Positions 36,569 to 45,320 of a DNA stretch of 64,000 nt are shown piece by piece. The first letter of the stretch is position 1; every line of letters begins with the position of its first letter. This DNA comes from Caldisericales bacterium (lineage in GTDB: Bacteria; Caldisericota; Caldisericia; JAAYUI01), in assembly GCA_022707885.1 (NCBI GenBank), contig JAKIZT010000003.1, positions 109,869 to 173,868 on the forward strand, written 5' to 3'. A program made the translations under genes and the position numbers. The notes under the pieces are model-generated. The model saw only the letters and a list, made by a program, of their open reading frames with translations. It was not told the DNA's origin and ran no database searches.

Positions 36569-36675
36569 GCGCTTGCCTCCGCTAAATCTATAAGGAGTAT
36601 GTCGTTTTTTGTAAACATTTGGCCTTGTGGCGTGTTGAATTTAATGGCCAAAAGACCTATGAAACTTTGGGCTCG

Positions 36676-36703
36676 TTGTTTGGTGGGCATTTTGGTTTAT
36701 AAT
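36676..36703 (+). promoter_or_regulatory. Promoter of the purine operon
   Basis: TTGTTT (36676-36681), a 16-base spacer and a consensus TATAAT (36698-36703). The 25-base leader carries a strong aggagg. No PurR box or purine-riboswitch fold is evident in so short a leader. Confidence 0.6.
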
Positions 36704-36734
36704 CTTATAGCATTAGGTTAGGAGGATTTGAGAG

Positions 36735-38009
36735 ATGCCAGTTCGAATTATTTGTGGTTTGCAGTGGGGGGATGAGGGCAAGGGCAAGCTCACGCACCTG
36801 CTCTCGGATGGGGCGGATGTTGTTGCAAGATATGCTGGTGGGCCAAACTCCGGGCACACAATCATATCTGGGGGAAAGAAATTTGTTTTCCATGTGGTGC
36901 CTGCTGGCATATTCAAACCAAATTCAATCAGCCTCATAGGGCCCGGGACTGTTATTGATCCTGCAGGCCTGATCAATGAGCTGGAAGGCGTTGCTTCACA
37001 GATCGACTATAAGGGCCGCATTTTCATCTCCGAATCGGCCCATATGATACTTGAGTATCATCGCTACAAAGACAAACTGGATGAGATAGCCAAGGGCAAG
37101 GCCATGCTTGGCACGACACTCCGCGGGATTGGCCCGACCTATGCCGACAAGGCCAACAGGACAGGCATCAAACTCGGGCTTCTTAAGGACGAGGCCAAGC
37201 TCAGGGAGGCCATTTCAAGAAACCTCGACAACAAAAACAGATCATTTGTTGCTTTTGGTGCCGAGCCATTGTCGTTCGAACAGGTTTTTGGGCCTGTCAT
37301 GGCCGCAAGGGACAAGATATTGCCGCTTTTGGGTGATGTCTGTTCGATGGCCCAGGACTATGTAAAAAGGGGCAAATATCTCCTTCTGGAGGGCAATCAG
37401 GGCGTTTTGCTGGACATCGACCACGGGACGTATCCTTTTGTGACCTCTTCATCGTGTGTCCCCGCATCCGGTCTTGCTACCTTCGGGCTTTCGCCGCAAA
37501 GCCTGACGGACATTATAGGTGTTGCGAAGTCTTACCAGACAAGGGTTGGGAAAGGTCCAATGCCAACCATTCAAAATAATGAAACAGGCCAGATAATAAG
37601 GGAGAGGGGCAAGGAATATGGCTCCTCGACTGGAAGGCCAAGAGACTGCGGTTTCCTCGACCTCGTTGCGCTCAAGTATGCAATCCAGGTCTCGGGGGCA
37701 ACCAAGATGGGCCTCACCCTGCTGGATGTCCTTGACGTATTTGGCAAGATAAATGTTTGTGTTGCTTATGAAACCCAATCTGGGACAACTGACAAGTTTA
37801 TAAATGATGCGGATTTCCTCTCGGCAGTAAAGCCGGTCTACAAAGAGCTTGACGGCTGGAAAGAAGACATATCCCAGTGCAAGAATTATAATGATCTTCC
37901 TGGCAAGGCCAAAGAATATATCAAGTTCCTTGAAGACTACACCGGAATACCGGTTTGCCTCGTTTCGGTCGGACCAGACGAGAAGCAGACAATCAGGAGG
38001 GCAATTTGA
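36735..38009 (+). CDS. purA: Adenylosuccinate synthetase
   Basis: This enzyme joins IMP and aspartate, using GTP, to make adenylosuccinate in AMP synthesis. The 424-residue product has the N-terminal GDEGKGK P-loop (residues about 12-18), NSGHT, and further family signatures (GTTLRGIGPTY, EGNQGVLLDIDHGTYPFVTSS, TGRPRDCGFLD). Full length. The start is set by aggagg. It opens the operon purA-purB-purC-purS-purQ-BON-argS. The stop overlaps the TTG start of purB. Confidence 0.97.
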   Translation: MPVRIICGLQWGDEGKGKLTHLLSDGADVVARYAGGPNSGHTIISGGKKFVFHVVPAGIFKPNSISLIGPGTVIDPAGLINELEGVASQIDYKGRIFISESAHMILEYHRYKDKLDEIAKGKAMLGTTLRGIGPTYADKANRTGIKLGLLKDEAKLREAISRNLDNKNRSFVAFGAEPLSFEQVFGPVMAARDKILPLLGDVCSMAQDYVKRGKYLLLEGNQGVLLDIDHGTYPFVTSSSCVPASGLATFGLSPQSLTDIIGVAKSYQTRVGKGPMPTIQNNETGQIIRERGKEYGSSTGRPRDCGFLDLVALKYAIQVSGATKMGLTLLDVLDVFGKINVCVAYETQSGTTDKFINDADFLSAVKPVYKELDGWKEDISQCKNYNDLPGKAKEYIKFLEDYTGIPVCLVSVGPDEKQTIRRAI

Positions 38010-39301
38010 TAGAGCGCTACAGCGTCAAGGAGGCCGCAGACATCTGGGAACGCCAGCACCGCTACGACATCATGGCCAAAATAGAGATGGCGCTTGTTGA
38101 GGCGTGGGCCAGAATGGGTGAAGTTCCCTATGACGCGGTCGACAGGATAAGACGCAACATGTCATTCACCCTCGAGAGGGTGGACGAGATTGAGAAAGTG
38201 ACAGACCACGACGTGGTGGCTTTTGTAAATGCCCTTGGCGAAACGGTTGGCGAGGATTCCTGCTACATCCACAAGGGGGCCACATCATCAGACATTCTTG
38301 ACACTGCGACCTCAATCCAGATACAGGAAGCCGGAAAGCTCATAATTTCTGAAATAGACAAACTCATTTCAATTGTTCGCAAAAAAGCGGAAGAATATAA
38401 ATACGTCCCGATGATGGGCCGCACTCATGGTGTTCATGCCGAGCCAATAACCTTTGGACTCAAGCTCCTTTCCTGGTACCAGGAATTGAAGAGGGACAGG
38501 GACAGGGTTGCGCAGGCAGTTGAAACCAACAGCGTCGGCAAGATGAGCGGTGCCGTTGGCACTTATGCAAACCTTCACCCAGACCTTGAGATGCTCGTAT
38601 GTGAGAGGCTTGGGCTTAAGCCAGACCCGCTTTCAACCCAGGTCATCGCCAGAGACAGGCACGCAGAGTACCTGCTTGCACTTTCCATGCTTGGTGCATC
38701 GCTTGAGAGATTTGCGCTCCAGATAAGGTTGCTCCAGAGAACGGAAACCGGAGAGCTTGAGGAACCGTTCAAGGCCGGGCAGACAGGTTCGTCGGCCATG
38801 CCGCACAAGAAGAACCCGAAAACATGCGAGCAGGTTTGCGGACTGGCCAGGCTCCTCAGGGGTAACGCCATGGTCTCCCTTGAAAATGTTGCCCTCTGGG
38901 ACGAGAGGGACATATCACACTCTTCTGTTGAAAGAATCATCCTTCCCGACACATCCGTCCTTGCGACATACCTTGTCAGGAGGTTTGCCAGGATAGTTGA
39001 CGGGCTCTTTGTGAATGCCGACAGGATGCGCAAAAACATCGAAGCCACCGGTGGCGCCATTTACAGTGGAAGGCTCCTTGTGTCCCTGATGACAAGGGGC
39101 ATGGGCAGGAAAGAAGCCTATGAGATAGTCCAGAGGCTCGCAATTCCGGCCTCCAAGGGCGGGACACCATTGAGGGAAGCTTGCAAGGCTGATGCCCAGG
39201 TGGCATCCCTGCTTTCGGCGGCTGAAATAGACAACATCTTTGACGTCGGGTTCTACCTGCGCTATGTTGATGATATATTCAGAAGAAACCTGGAGGAGTG
39301 A
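38006..39301 (+). CDS. purB: Adenylosuccinate lyase
   Basis: It cleaves SAICAR to AICAR and adenylosuccinate to AMP, releasing fumarate. The start is a TTG at 38006 overlapping the purA TGA (TTGA), with aggagg five bases before it; the longer upstream frame is purA in another frame. The 431-residue product carries the fumarase/lyase signature GSSAMPHKKNP and MGRTHGVHAEP, and the N-terminal ...WERQHRYDIMAKIEMALVEAWA typical of PurB. Full length. Confidence 0.96.
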   Translation: MIERYSVKEAADIWERQHRYDIMAKIEMALVEAWARMGEVPYDAVDRIRRNMSFTLERVDEIEKVTDHDVVAFVNALGETVGEDSCYIHKGATSSDILDTATSIQIQEAGKLIISEIDKLISIVRKKAEEYKYVPMMGRTHGVHAEPITFGLKLLSWYQELKRDRDRVAQAVETNSVGKMSGAVGTYANLHPDLEMLVCERLGLKPDPLSTQVIARDRHAEYLLALSMLGASLERFALQIRLLQRTETGELEEPFKAGQTGSSAMPHKKNPKTCEQVCGLARLLRGNAMVSLENVALWDERDISHSSVERIILPDTSVLATYLVRRFARIVDGLFVNADRMRKNIEATGGAIYSGRLLVSLMTRGMGRKEAYEIVQRLAIPASKGGTPLREACKADAQVASLLSAAEIDNIFDVGFYLRYVDDIFRRNLEE

Positions 39302-39304
39302 TAC

Positions 39305-40006
39305 ATGGAAAAACTCTATGAAGGCAAGGCAAAAATTGTCTACAAGACTGACGATCCGGACGTGCTTGTTTGCGAGTACAAAGACTCGCTGACTGCATTT
39401 GATGGAACAAAAAAAGATTCAATGGAGGAAAAGGGCGAGCTCAATGCCAAAATTTCCTCTGCCATCTTCTCTTATCTCACAAAACAGGGAATTCCCAACC
39501 ATTTCATCGAGTTTGTTCCGCCAAGAACGCAAAAGGTCAAAAAGGTCGAAATAATACCGGTCGAGGTTGTGATCAGGAATGTAATGGCCGGTTCGATCTC
39601 GAAAAGGCTTGGCATTCCGGAAGGAACTGCCCTTTCAGAGCCGCTTATAGAATTTTATCTCAAAAATGATGACCTCCATGACCCGATCATCTGCGAAAAT
39701 CATGTAACAGGACTTGGTTTTGCAACAAGGCAGCAGCTTGATGTCATCAAAGACCTGGCATTCAAGGTAAATGATGCAATGAAGAAGTTTTTTCTGGATG
39801 TGGGCCTGCGCCTGATTGATTTCAAGCTCGAATTTGGCACCCACAAAGGGCAGGTCATTCTTGCCGATGAATTTTCACCGGACACCTGCAGGCTCTGGGA
39901 TGTGAATACAAACGAAAAAATGGACAAGGACCGCTTCAGGAGAGACATGGGCGGAGTCATGGAAGCGTACCTTGAAGTTGCCAGGAGGATACATGTACAA
40001 GATTGA
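39305..40006 (+). CDS. purC: SAICAR synthetase (phosphoribosylaminoimidazole-succinocarboxamide synthase)
   Basis: It adds aspartate to CAIR in the eighth step of IMP synthesis. The 233-residue protein begins with YEGKAKIVY and has the family's KKDSMEEKGELNAKIS, IEFVPPRTQKVKKVEIIPVEVVIRN and LADEFSPDTCRLWD segments. A ggagg lies just upstream, three bases after purB. It overlaps purS by 14 bases. Confidence 0.97.
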   Translation: MEKLYEGKAKIVYKTDDPDVLVCEYKDSLTAFDGTKKDSMEEKGELNAKISSAIFSYLTKQGIPNHFIEFVPPRTQKVKKVEIIPVEVVIRNVMAGSISKRLGIPEGTALSEPLIEFYLKNDDLHDPIICENHVTGLGFATRQQLDVIKDLAFKVNDAMKKFFLDVGLRLIDFKLEFGTHKGQVILADEFSPDTCRLWDVNTNEKMDKDRFRRDMGGVMEAYLEVARRIHVQD

Positions 40007-40235
40007 GGTTTTGGTTCATCTCAAGCCGGACATTCTGGACCCGCAGGGCAAAACTGTGCAAAATTCGCTCAGCAAGCTTGGATTCAAGGACGTGAAGTCC
40101 GTAAGGGTTGGCAAGAGCATTGAGCTTGAAATTGAGGCTGGAAGCCAGGATGAGGCAGTAAAGATCGCAACAGAAATGGCAGGAAAGCTCCTTTCGAACC
40201 CGGTCATGGAAGTGTTCGCAGTGAGGCCAAAGTGA
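39993..40235 (+). CDS. purS: FGAM synthase subunit PurS
   Basis: The 80-residue protein is the small structural subunit of the three-part formylglycinamidine ribonucleotide synthase (PurL-PurQ-PurS). It starts at 39993 with aggagg inside the end of purC; a frame extending upstream is not used. The pattern VHLKPDILDPQGKTVQNSL...VRVGKSIELE is typical of PurS. It overlaps purQ by four bases. Confidence 0.94.
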   Translation: MYKIEVLVHLKPDILDPQGKTVQNSLSKLGFKDVKSVRVGKSIELEIEAGSQDEAVKIATEMAGKLLSNPVMEVFAVRPK

Positions 40236-40876
40236 AAGTAGGAGTTGTAATATTTCCAGGCTCGAATTGCGACATGGATGCGCTGTGGACAACCGGCGCC
40301 GTAAAACACCACGAGTCGTTTCCAATATGGCACCAGTCCCAGGACCTCAATGGCGCAGAGCTCATTATTCTGCCCGGGGGTTTTTCCTATGGCGACTACC
40401 TGCGCACCGGTGCGATAGCAAAGTTTTCCCCTGTGATGGAAAAGGTCATTGCCCATGCAAACTCCGGTGGTCTTGTGCTCGGGATCTGCAACGGTTTCCA
40501 GATCCTCACCGAATCGGGCCTTCTGCCGGGTGCACTTTTGCGCAACGATACACTCAAGTTTGAATCCAGGTGGGTCGAGCTCTCTGTCGAGACCACGCGC
40601 ACAAAATTCACAAAAAACCTTTCAAAGGGTGATGTGCTGAATATACCGATAGCGCATGGAGATGGAAGGTACTATATCGACAATATTGGCCTTGATAGTC
40701 TGATATCACACGACCAGATTGTTTTCAGATACAAAGGCAGGAACCCAAATGGTTCTGTGCATGCCATAGCTGGAATCTGCAACAGGGAGGGCAATGTTCT
40801 GGGAATGATGCCCCACCCGGAAAGGGCAGGAGAGGACGTCCTCGGCTCTTCCGACGGGCTAAAAATACTTCTTTGA
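40232..40876 (+). CDS. purQ: FGAM synthase glutaminase subunit PurQ
   Basis: Class I glutamine amidotransferase subunit that supplies ammonia to PurL. It starts with GTG overlapping the purS TGA. The 214-residue product has the catalytic Cys in LVLGICNGFQIL (about residue 86), the FPGSNCD start and the C-terminal MMPHPERA with catalytic His and Glu. purL, which normally follows, is not in the window. Confidence 0.96.
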   Translation: MKVGVVIFPGSNCDMDALWTTGAVKHHESFPIWHQSQDLNGAELIILPGGFSYGDYLRTGAIAKFSPVMEKVIAHANSGGLVLGICNGFQILTESGLLPGALLRNDTLKFESRWVELSVETTRTKFTKNLSKGDVLNIPIAHGDGRYYIDNIGLDSLISHDQIVFRYKGRNPNGSVHAIAGICNREGNVLGMMPHPERAGEDVLGSSDGLKILL

Positions 40877-40889
40877 CAAGGAGGCATTT

Positions 40890-41798
40890 TTGGAGAAAAA
40901 GTTCACCAGAGGTTCACCAAACGCTGACAAGGTAGAGGCGACAAAGACCGCGCAGTCGCTGTTGAAAAAGCTGAACACCCTTTTGGAAAAAAGAAAGATT
41001 GTGGACTACTCCGTAAAACTTCAAAAAAACAAAGTTTTGCTTGTTTTGCCAACGATGCTTGAGGAAGAGAAGAGAGAAAAGCTTGTGCAGGCGATCATGG
41101 AGCTTCAGGGCTCTGACAACATCAAGATCCAGGAAAACAAGGGGCCTGCCAGGTTGCTCTCCGACGAGGACATTGAAGACCAGTTTAGGATATCCCTTCA
41201 GAAGTACATACCAAAAGAAACAAAAGTCAGTGGTTCTGTAAGGGATGGTGTCATGACTGTTTATGGCACCACGACCTCGGCCTATGCGAGAGAGGCCATC
41301 CTTGATCTGGCAAAGGAAACGCCAGGTGTGAAAAAAGTAGTTGACCAGACAAGGTTGCCAATAGCCAAGTCGGACATTGATCTGGCCAATTCTGTGATGC
41401 TGGAGCTTGGCAATGAGGCTGGCATTTCGGTTTATCACCTCCAGGTCATGGCCAGGGGCGGGAATGTTTTTGTGACGGGCAATGCAAAGGACGACAAATC
41501 TGTAAAGCTGGCAACAGATGTAATCTCCAAGGTACCAGGAGTGAAATCTGTCGAGAATGCCATCAGGGTCCCTGGAGAAACGATTACTGCAGATGACAAG
41601 TTGAGGGACAAGATATTTGACTCTCTGATAAGGTCGCCTTCAGTGAGGGCAAGGGACATAAAATTGGCAGTTGTCCACGGGAACGTATTTTTAAGGGGAT
41701 ACGCCGCCTCTACAAAGGAGATTATTGCCGCAGAATCAATGGTTTCCTCGATGCCTGGCGTAAAAAAAGTCTACATGGAGCTGGAGCCAAGATTGTGA
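40890..41798 (+). CDS. Cytoplasmic triple-BON-domain protein
   Basis: The start is a TTG at 40890 with aaggagg six bases before it. The 302-residue product has a charged N-terminal region (about 1-95) and three BON domains, each with a G-x-V-x-(V/L)-x-G strand pair and a closing PGVKKV or PGVKSV (about residues 97-155, 160-230, 232-300). BON domains bind membranes or protein partners, but no signal peptide or anchor is visible. Lying between purQ and argS with overlapping ends, it is cotranscribed with housekeeping genes. Role unknown. Confidence 0.82.
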   Translation: MEKKFTRGSPNADKVEATKTAQSLLKKLNTLLEKRKIVDYSVKLQKNKVLLVLPTMLEEEKREKLVQAIMELQGSDNIKIQENKGPARLLSDEDIEDQFRISLQKYIPKETKVSGSVRDGVMTVYGTTTSAYAREAILDLAKETPGVKKVVDQTRLPIAKSDIDLANSVMLELGNEAGISVYHLQVMARGGNVFVTGNAKDDKSVKLATDVISKVPGVKSVENAIRVPGETITADDKLRDKIFDSLIRSPSVRARDIKLAVVHGNVFLRGYAASTKEIIAAESMVSSMPGVKKVYMELEPRL

Positions 41799-43435
41799 GC
41801 ATAAAAACCCATATTTCAAAGATATTTTCAGACGCCCTCGAAAAGATGGGCGTCTTTGGTGTCGAGGCGGGTATGACCCGTCCCGACTCGAAAGAACACG
41901 GAGATTATTCCACCAATATCGCCATGGGGCTTTCAAAGCAGTTGAAGAAGCCGCCGAGGGCGATTGCGGAAGAGATTGTTTCATTGACTTGCCAGTCATT
42001 GACTGGTAAGTCAATATTTGAAAAGGTCGAAGTTGTCGGCCCAGGCTTCATAAACATTTTTCTCAAAAAAGAAGTCATTGCAGATTTTGTAAAACATGCC
42101 CTTGATGACGGCTCTTATGGGAAGTGGTGTGTTGGTGGCGGAAAAAAAGTGCAGGTGGAGTTTGTCTCTGCAAACCCGACCGGCCCTATAACCGTTGCCA
42201 ACGGAAGGGGCGGGCCTCTTGGTGATTCGCTTGCCAGACTCCTTGAGTGGACCGGCTATGATGTTTACAGGGAGTTCTATGTAAATGACAGGGGCGCCAA
42301 GGTGGTGCACCTGGCCGGATCACTGGAAGCCAGATACAAACAGGCGCTTGGCATGCCGTTTGTCCTTCCTCCGGAAGGGTATCCGGGTGAATACCTGCTT
42401 GATATAGCAAAAGACATTGCAAAAGAGTTTGGAGAAGAGCCACTCGGCTGGGATGAGGCAAGGAGACTGGAGTTTTTTGGAAAGCAGGCAGTGGAGAGGA
42501 TTATTGCCACCCAGAAAGCTGTTTTCGAGAAATTCGGGATAAAATTTGACAGGTGGTTTTCAGAGCGCGAGATGGCCGAACGCGGGGAGATAGAGCAAAC
42601 GCTTTCAATGCTTTCTGAAAAAGGCGTCCTCTATCAGCAGGACGGCGCAACCTACATGCGTTCCACCGATTTTGGCGACGACAAGGACTTCGTTGTTGTG
42701 AAGTCCAGTGGTGAACCAACCTATACAACAACTGACATTGCCTATCACATTGGAAAATTCAAAAGGGGATTCGGGCACGTCATTGATGTCATGGGCGCCG
42801 ACCACCACGGGCACACCGGGCCGATGTTTGCTGCACTGGAGGCGCTTGGCCAGCCAAAAGATAGCCTCGAGTTTTTACTTTACCAGCTTGTCCACCTGTT
42901 CAGGGGTGGCCAGCAGGTCAAGATGAGCAAGTCCAGTGGAGAGTTTGTAACGCTTGATGAACTGCTCTCCGAGGTCGGCACCGATTCGGCAAGATACTTC
43001 TTCCTGATGCGCTCCTCAGACACCCATCTGAATTTTGATCTCGACCTGGCAAAATCCCAGACAATGGACAACCCGGTTTATTATGTGCAGTATGCCCATG
43101 TCCGCTGCTGCGCAATAGCCGACGATCCGAGGGCCTCGTCTGTAAACCCGCTAAATGCAGGCGCATTCGAGGGTGACCTCGAAACAGAGCTTGCAAAGGC
43201 AATCCTTGATTTCCCTGAAGAGGTCCTTGGTGCGGCAAATTCGAGGGCCCCAAACCGCATTGCAGCCTACGCCGAAAAGCTCTCTGCATGCTTCCACAGT
43301 TTTTATCATGACTGCAGGGTCCTTGGGGAGGAGCAGGAGGTTGCAGACAGAAGGATGCTCCTCGTGCTCTCCACAAAAAAGGTAATATCCAGCGCGCTGT
43401 CAATTCTTGGCGTTTCTGCGCCTGAAAGAATGTAA
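41795..43435 (+). CDS. argS: Arginyl-tRNA synthetase
   Basis: Class I aminoacyl-tRNA synthetase that charges tRNA-Arg. It starts with GTG overlapping the BON gene's stop. The 546-residue protein has the N-terminal Arg-tRNA-synthetase domain, the SANPTGP segment of the catalytic core, the KMSKS loop (VKMSKSSGEFVTLDELL) and the C-terminal anticodon-binding (DALR) domain (AKSQTMDNPVYYVQYAHVRCCAI...). The position usually read as HIGH/HVGH reads TVAN here, so both His are missing. The other core features and full length argue that the enzyme is functional. Confidence 0.93.
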   Translation: MSIKTHISKIFSDALEKMGVFGVEAGMTRPDSKEHGDYSTNIAMGLSKQLKKPPRAIAEEIVSLTCQSLTGKSIFEKVEVVGPGFINIFLKKEVIADFVKHALDDGSYGKWCVGGGKKVQVEFVSANPTGPITVANGRGGPLGDSLARLLEWTGYDVYREFYVNDRGAKVVHLAGSLEARYKQALGMPFVLPPEGYPGEYLLDIAKDIAKEFGEEPLGWDEARRLEFFGKQAVERIIATQKAVFEKFGIKFDRWFSEREMAERGEIEQTLSMLSEKGVLYQQDGATYMRSTDFGDDKDFVVVKSSGEPTYTTTDIAYHIGKFKRGFGHVIDVMGADHHGHTGPMFAALEALGQPKDSLEFLLYQLVHLFRGGQQVKMSKSSGEFVTLDELLSEVGTDSARYFFLMRSSDTHLNFDLDLAKSQTMDNPVYYVQYAHVRCCAIADDPRASSVNPLNAGAFEGDLETELAKAILDFPEEVLGAANSRAPNRIAAYAEKLSACFHSFYHDCRVLGEEQEVADRRMLLVLSTKKVISSALSILGVSAPERM

Positions 43436-43463
43436 ATAAAACTTTTTAATGTTGCCTGGTCAA

Positions 43464-43496
43464 CAACCCCGCGTTTTTTGTATAGCCGCGGGGTTG
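43464..43496. terminator. Hairpin between convergent argS and the maturase gene
   Basis: A ten-pair stem (caaccccgcg/cgcggggttg) with a 13-base loop containing six T. Neither strand has a T tract after the stem, so it is a weaker, possibly bidirectional terminator. Confidence 0.4.
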
Positions 43497-43521
43497 TCTG
43501 CATTCAGGCATGGATGGTGCC

Positions 43522-44898
43522 TCAGGCTTTTTGTGCGGCCTTTTCTTCTTCCTGCTTTTTCTGTGCTTCTTTTTTCTTCTCCGCGTAGGTTATCTTGAGC
43601 AGGTCTTTGATGTTGTATTTGTAGCTTGCGCATTTCTCAAGCTTCCTGTCGGTCTGGGTGAAATCTGTGGTCATTGGGAGCCACTTCGCGGGGCAATTGG
43701 CAAGACAGCATGGCATGAATACGCAACCATCACACTCTTCCTTGTCGAATGGATTGAAAAGCACCCATTTGAAATAGTTTTCCCCGTTGATGGCCTTCAT
43801 GTCCATTATGTTGCCATACGATTCCTTCTCCTGTCCAACCTGGTTCCAGCATCTGACAAGCGACCCGTCCGGGCAGATGACGGTTGATGTTGGCCTTGTG
43901 GCACAGCACGATGAGGACATTGAGCGGACATACCAGGAGAAGCCAAGATTTTTTTCAATTGCCGACTGGTAGAATTTTGTCAGGACCTCGGCGTATTCCT
44001 GCACATTCAGACACATGTTCTCCACAGATGCGCATGCCTTGGTTGCCTCGGAGGTAAGGAGTCCCGGATAGATGGAGATATTCTTTTTGCCGGCAAGTAT
44101 TTTGATGCTGTCAAAAAGTGGCGTGAAGTCTTTTGCTATCTCCTTGTCCACGTTTACCCTGACAGCAATCGGGATAAATTCTGATGCCTCGAGGACATTC
44201 TGCACAATCCTGTCGAATGTTGGCCCTCCCCCACGAAGCACCCTGCGCTGGTTGTGGATATCTGGCGGCCCGTCGATTGTTGCCTGAATGTGGGTGACTT
44301 TCCTCTCAGAAAGTGCTTTTGCTTTTTCCTTGTCCAGGAGCCAGCAGTTGCTGATCATGTGTGACGAGTACTTGACCTTCCGCTCATTGCAGAGGTTTAT
44401 GAAGAAGTCTGAAAGCTCGATGACCGTGTCGTATCCCAGGAGGGGTTCACCGCCAAACCATGTGATGGCAAAATATTCAAGATATGAACTTTTAAATGCT
44501 TCAGTTGTCATTTCCTTTATTTTGTCGATGACCTCTCTGGACATGCTGACAGGTTTTTGTTCTTCAAAACAGTAGGTGCACTTGAAGTTGCAGGCCATTG
44601 TGGGGAGCAGGGTATAGCCTAGTGAATTCGGACTGTATGTTGACTGGAGAAATTTGAGTTTTACCCTGTCCTGTTCGTTGAGCGTTTCCTCGACGAGCAT
44701 TCCGCCTTTTTTGAACTGCTCGTAGGATTCCTTTTCCTTGTCTGTAAAATTGTTTGGATCAATTTTTTTTGATGCACATTTCATAAAAAATTTGTATGTT
44801 TCCTTGTCCAGCTCTGCAAAGCCGCTCGCAAAAGCATTATAGCAAAGCTTTGCCCCGTTATCGCCTTCCATCCAGATGTTATACATTGATTCTTTCAT
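43522..44898 (-). CDS. Radical SAM/SPASM peptide maturase
   Basis: The 458-residue protein has an N-terminal domain of about 95 residues (YNIWMEGDNGAKLCYNAF...), the radical SAM cluster motif CxxxCxxC (Cys103, Cys107, Cys110; CNFKCTYC) and GGEPLL. A Cys-rich SPASM region follows (about 330-445: SSSCCATRP, VICPDGSLVRCW, EECDGCVFMPCC, ANCPAKW, EKCASYK) that would hold auxiliary [4Fe-4S] clusters. This layout is that of RiPP maturases that form thioether or C-C links on Cys-rich peptides. It lies directly downstream of two 15-Cys peptide genes. An acidic/Lys-rich tail closes the protein. The SD is aaaggagc. Confidence 0.92.
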   Translation of the reverse strand: MKESMYNIWMEGDNGAKLCYNAFASGFAELDKETYKFFMKCASKKIDPNNFTDKEKESYEQFKKGGMLVEETLNEQDRVKLKFLQSTYSPNSLGYTLLPTMACNFKCTYCFEEQKPVSMSREVIDKIKEMTTEAFKSSYLEYFAITWFGGEPLLGYDTVIELSDFFINLCNERKVKYSSHMISNCWLLDKEKAKALSERKVTHIQATIDGPPDIHNQRRVLRGGGPTFDRIVQNVLEASEFIPIAVRVNVDKEIAKDFTPLFDSIKILAGKKNISIYPGLLTSEATKACASVENMCLNVQEYAEVLTKFYQSAIEKNLGFSWYVRSMSSSCCATRPTSTVICPDGSLVRCWNQVGQEKESYGNIMDMKAINGENYFKWVLFNPFDKEECDGCVFMPCCLANCPAKWLPMTTDFTQTDRKLEKCASYKYNIKDLLKITYAEKKKEAQKKQEEEKAAQKA

Positions 44899-44926
44899 TG
44901 AGATTGCTCCTTTTGTTTGTCTTTTT

Positions 44927-44952
44927 AACGGGGGGAATTTGACCCCCCCGTT
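44927..44952. promoter_or_regulatory. Hairpin between the peptide genes and the maturase
   Basis: A nine-pair stem (aacgggggg/ccccccgtt) with an eight-base loop lies between the second peptide gene and the maturase start. In the sense (minus) direction it is followed by A-rich sequence, not T, so it is more likely an mRNA-stabilising or attenuating structure that lets the peptides be made in excess. Confidence 0.5.
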
Positions 44953-44974
44953 TTCTCGTGATTATTATCCTAAA

Positions 44975-45304
44975 TTATGGAAGAATGGGATTTGTGTATG
45001 GATTGCAGACCTTGCCGTCAGTGCAGATCCATCCCTTTGTCGGGCAGTATGTCGGGCAGTATGTTGGGCAGTATGTTGGGCATGTAGCGTCTGTCTGGAA
45101 GCATTGGCCCCAATAGTCCACGCAGCTTGCATTATTGCAGGTGTAACCACCTGCAACACAAGTCAACACTTCACAGTGAACACCTGTGCAGGTATAGGTT
45201 TCGGCACCTGCACAGTCTTTGTAGTTGCACTGCGATGGCTTATCTGCCTGGCAGTATGGCACAAAATCATCAATTGGTGATCCCGGTTTTATGATCCAGT
45301 TCAT
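44975..45304 (-). CDS. Cys-rich RiPP precursor candidate 2 (109 aa, 15 Cys)
   Basis: The start at 45304 follows aaggagg at good spacing. The leader-like N-terminus MNWIIKPGSPIDDFVPYC matches the first 17 residues of candidate 1 (M-K/N-W-I-x-x-P...D-x-F-V). The rest has 15 Cys, often spaced CxxxC, with a (CPTY)n tract near residues 75-86 encoded by 12-base tandem repeats at 45039-45086. No signal peptide and no hydrophobic segment. It lies between candidate 1 and the radical SAM/SPASM gene. A thioether-crosslinked product is the inferred fate. Confidence 0.85.
   Translation of the reverse strand: MNWIIKPGSPIDDFVPYCQADKPSQCNYKDCAGAETYTCTGVHCEVLTCVAGGYTCNNASCVDYWGQCFQTDATCPTYCPTYCPTYCPTKGWICTDGKVCNPYTNPILP
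45039..45086 (-). repeat. Four 12-base tandem repeats encoding CPTY units
   Basis: Units gtcgggcagtat (two exact copies, 45039-45050 and 45051-45062), gttgggcagtat and a diverged fourth copy. Each adds Cys-Pro-Thr-Tyr in frame, so copy-number changes would alter the number of Cys without breaking the frame. Confidence 0.9.
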
Positions 45305-45320
45305 TTATTCGCCTCCTTTT

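Noticed and set aside
43464..43496. Strong terminator between argS and the maturase
   Set aside because: The stem is good but no T tract follows on either strand, so it is listed only as a weak terminator.
45039..45086. Short tandem repeats considered as a CRISPR array
   Set aside because: The units are 12 bases with no spacers and are in frame in a coding sequence; no cas gene is nearby.
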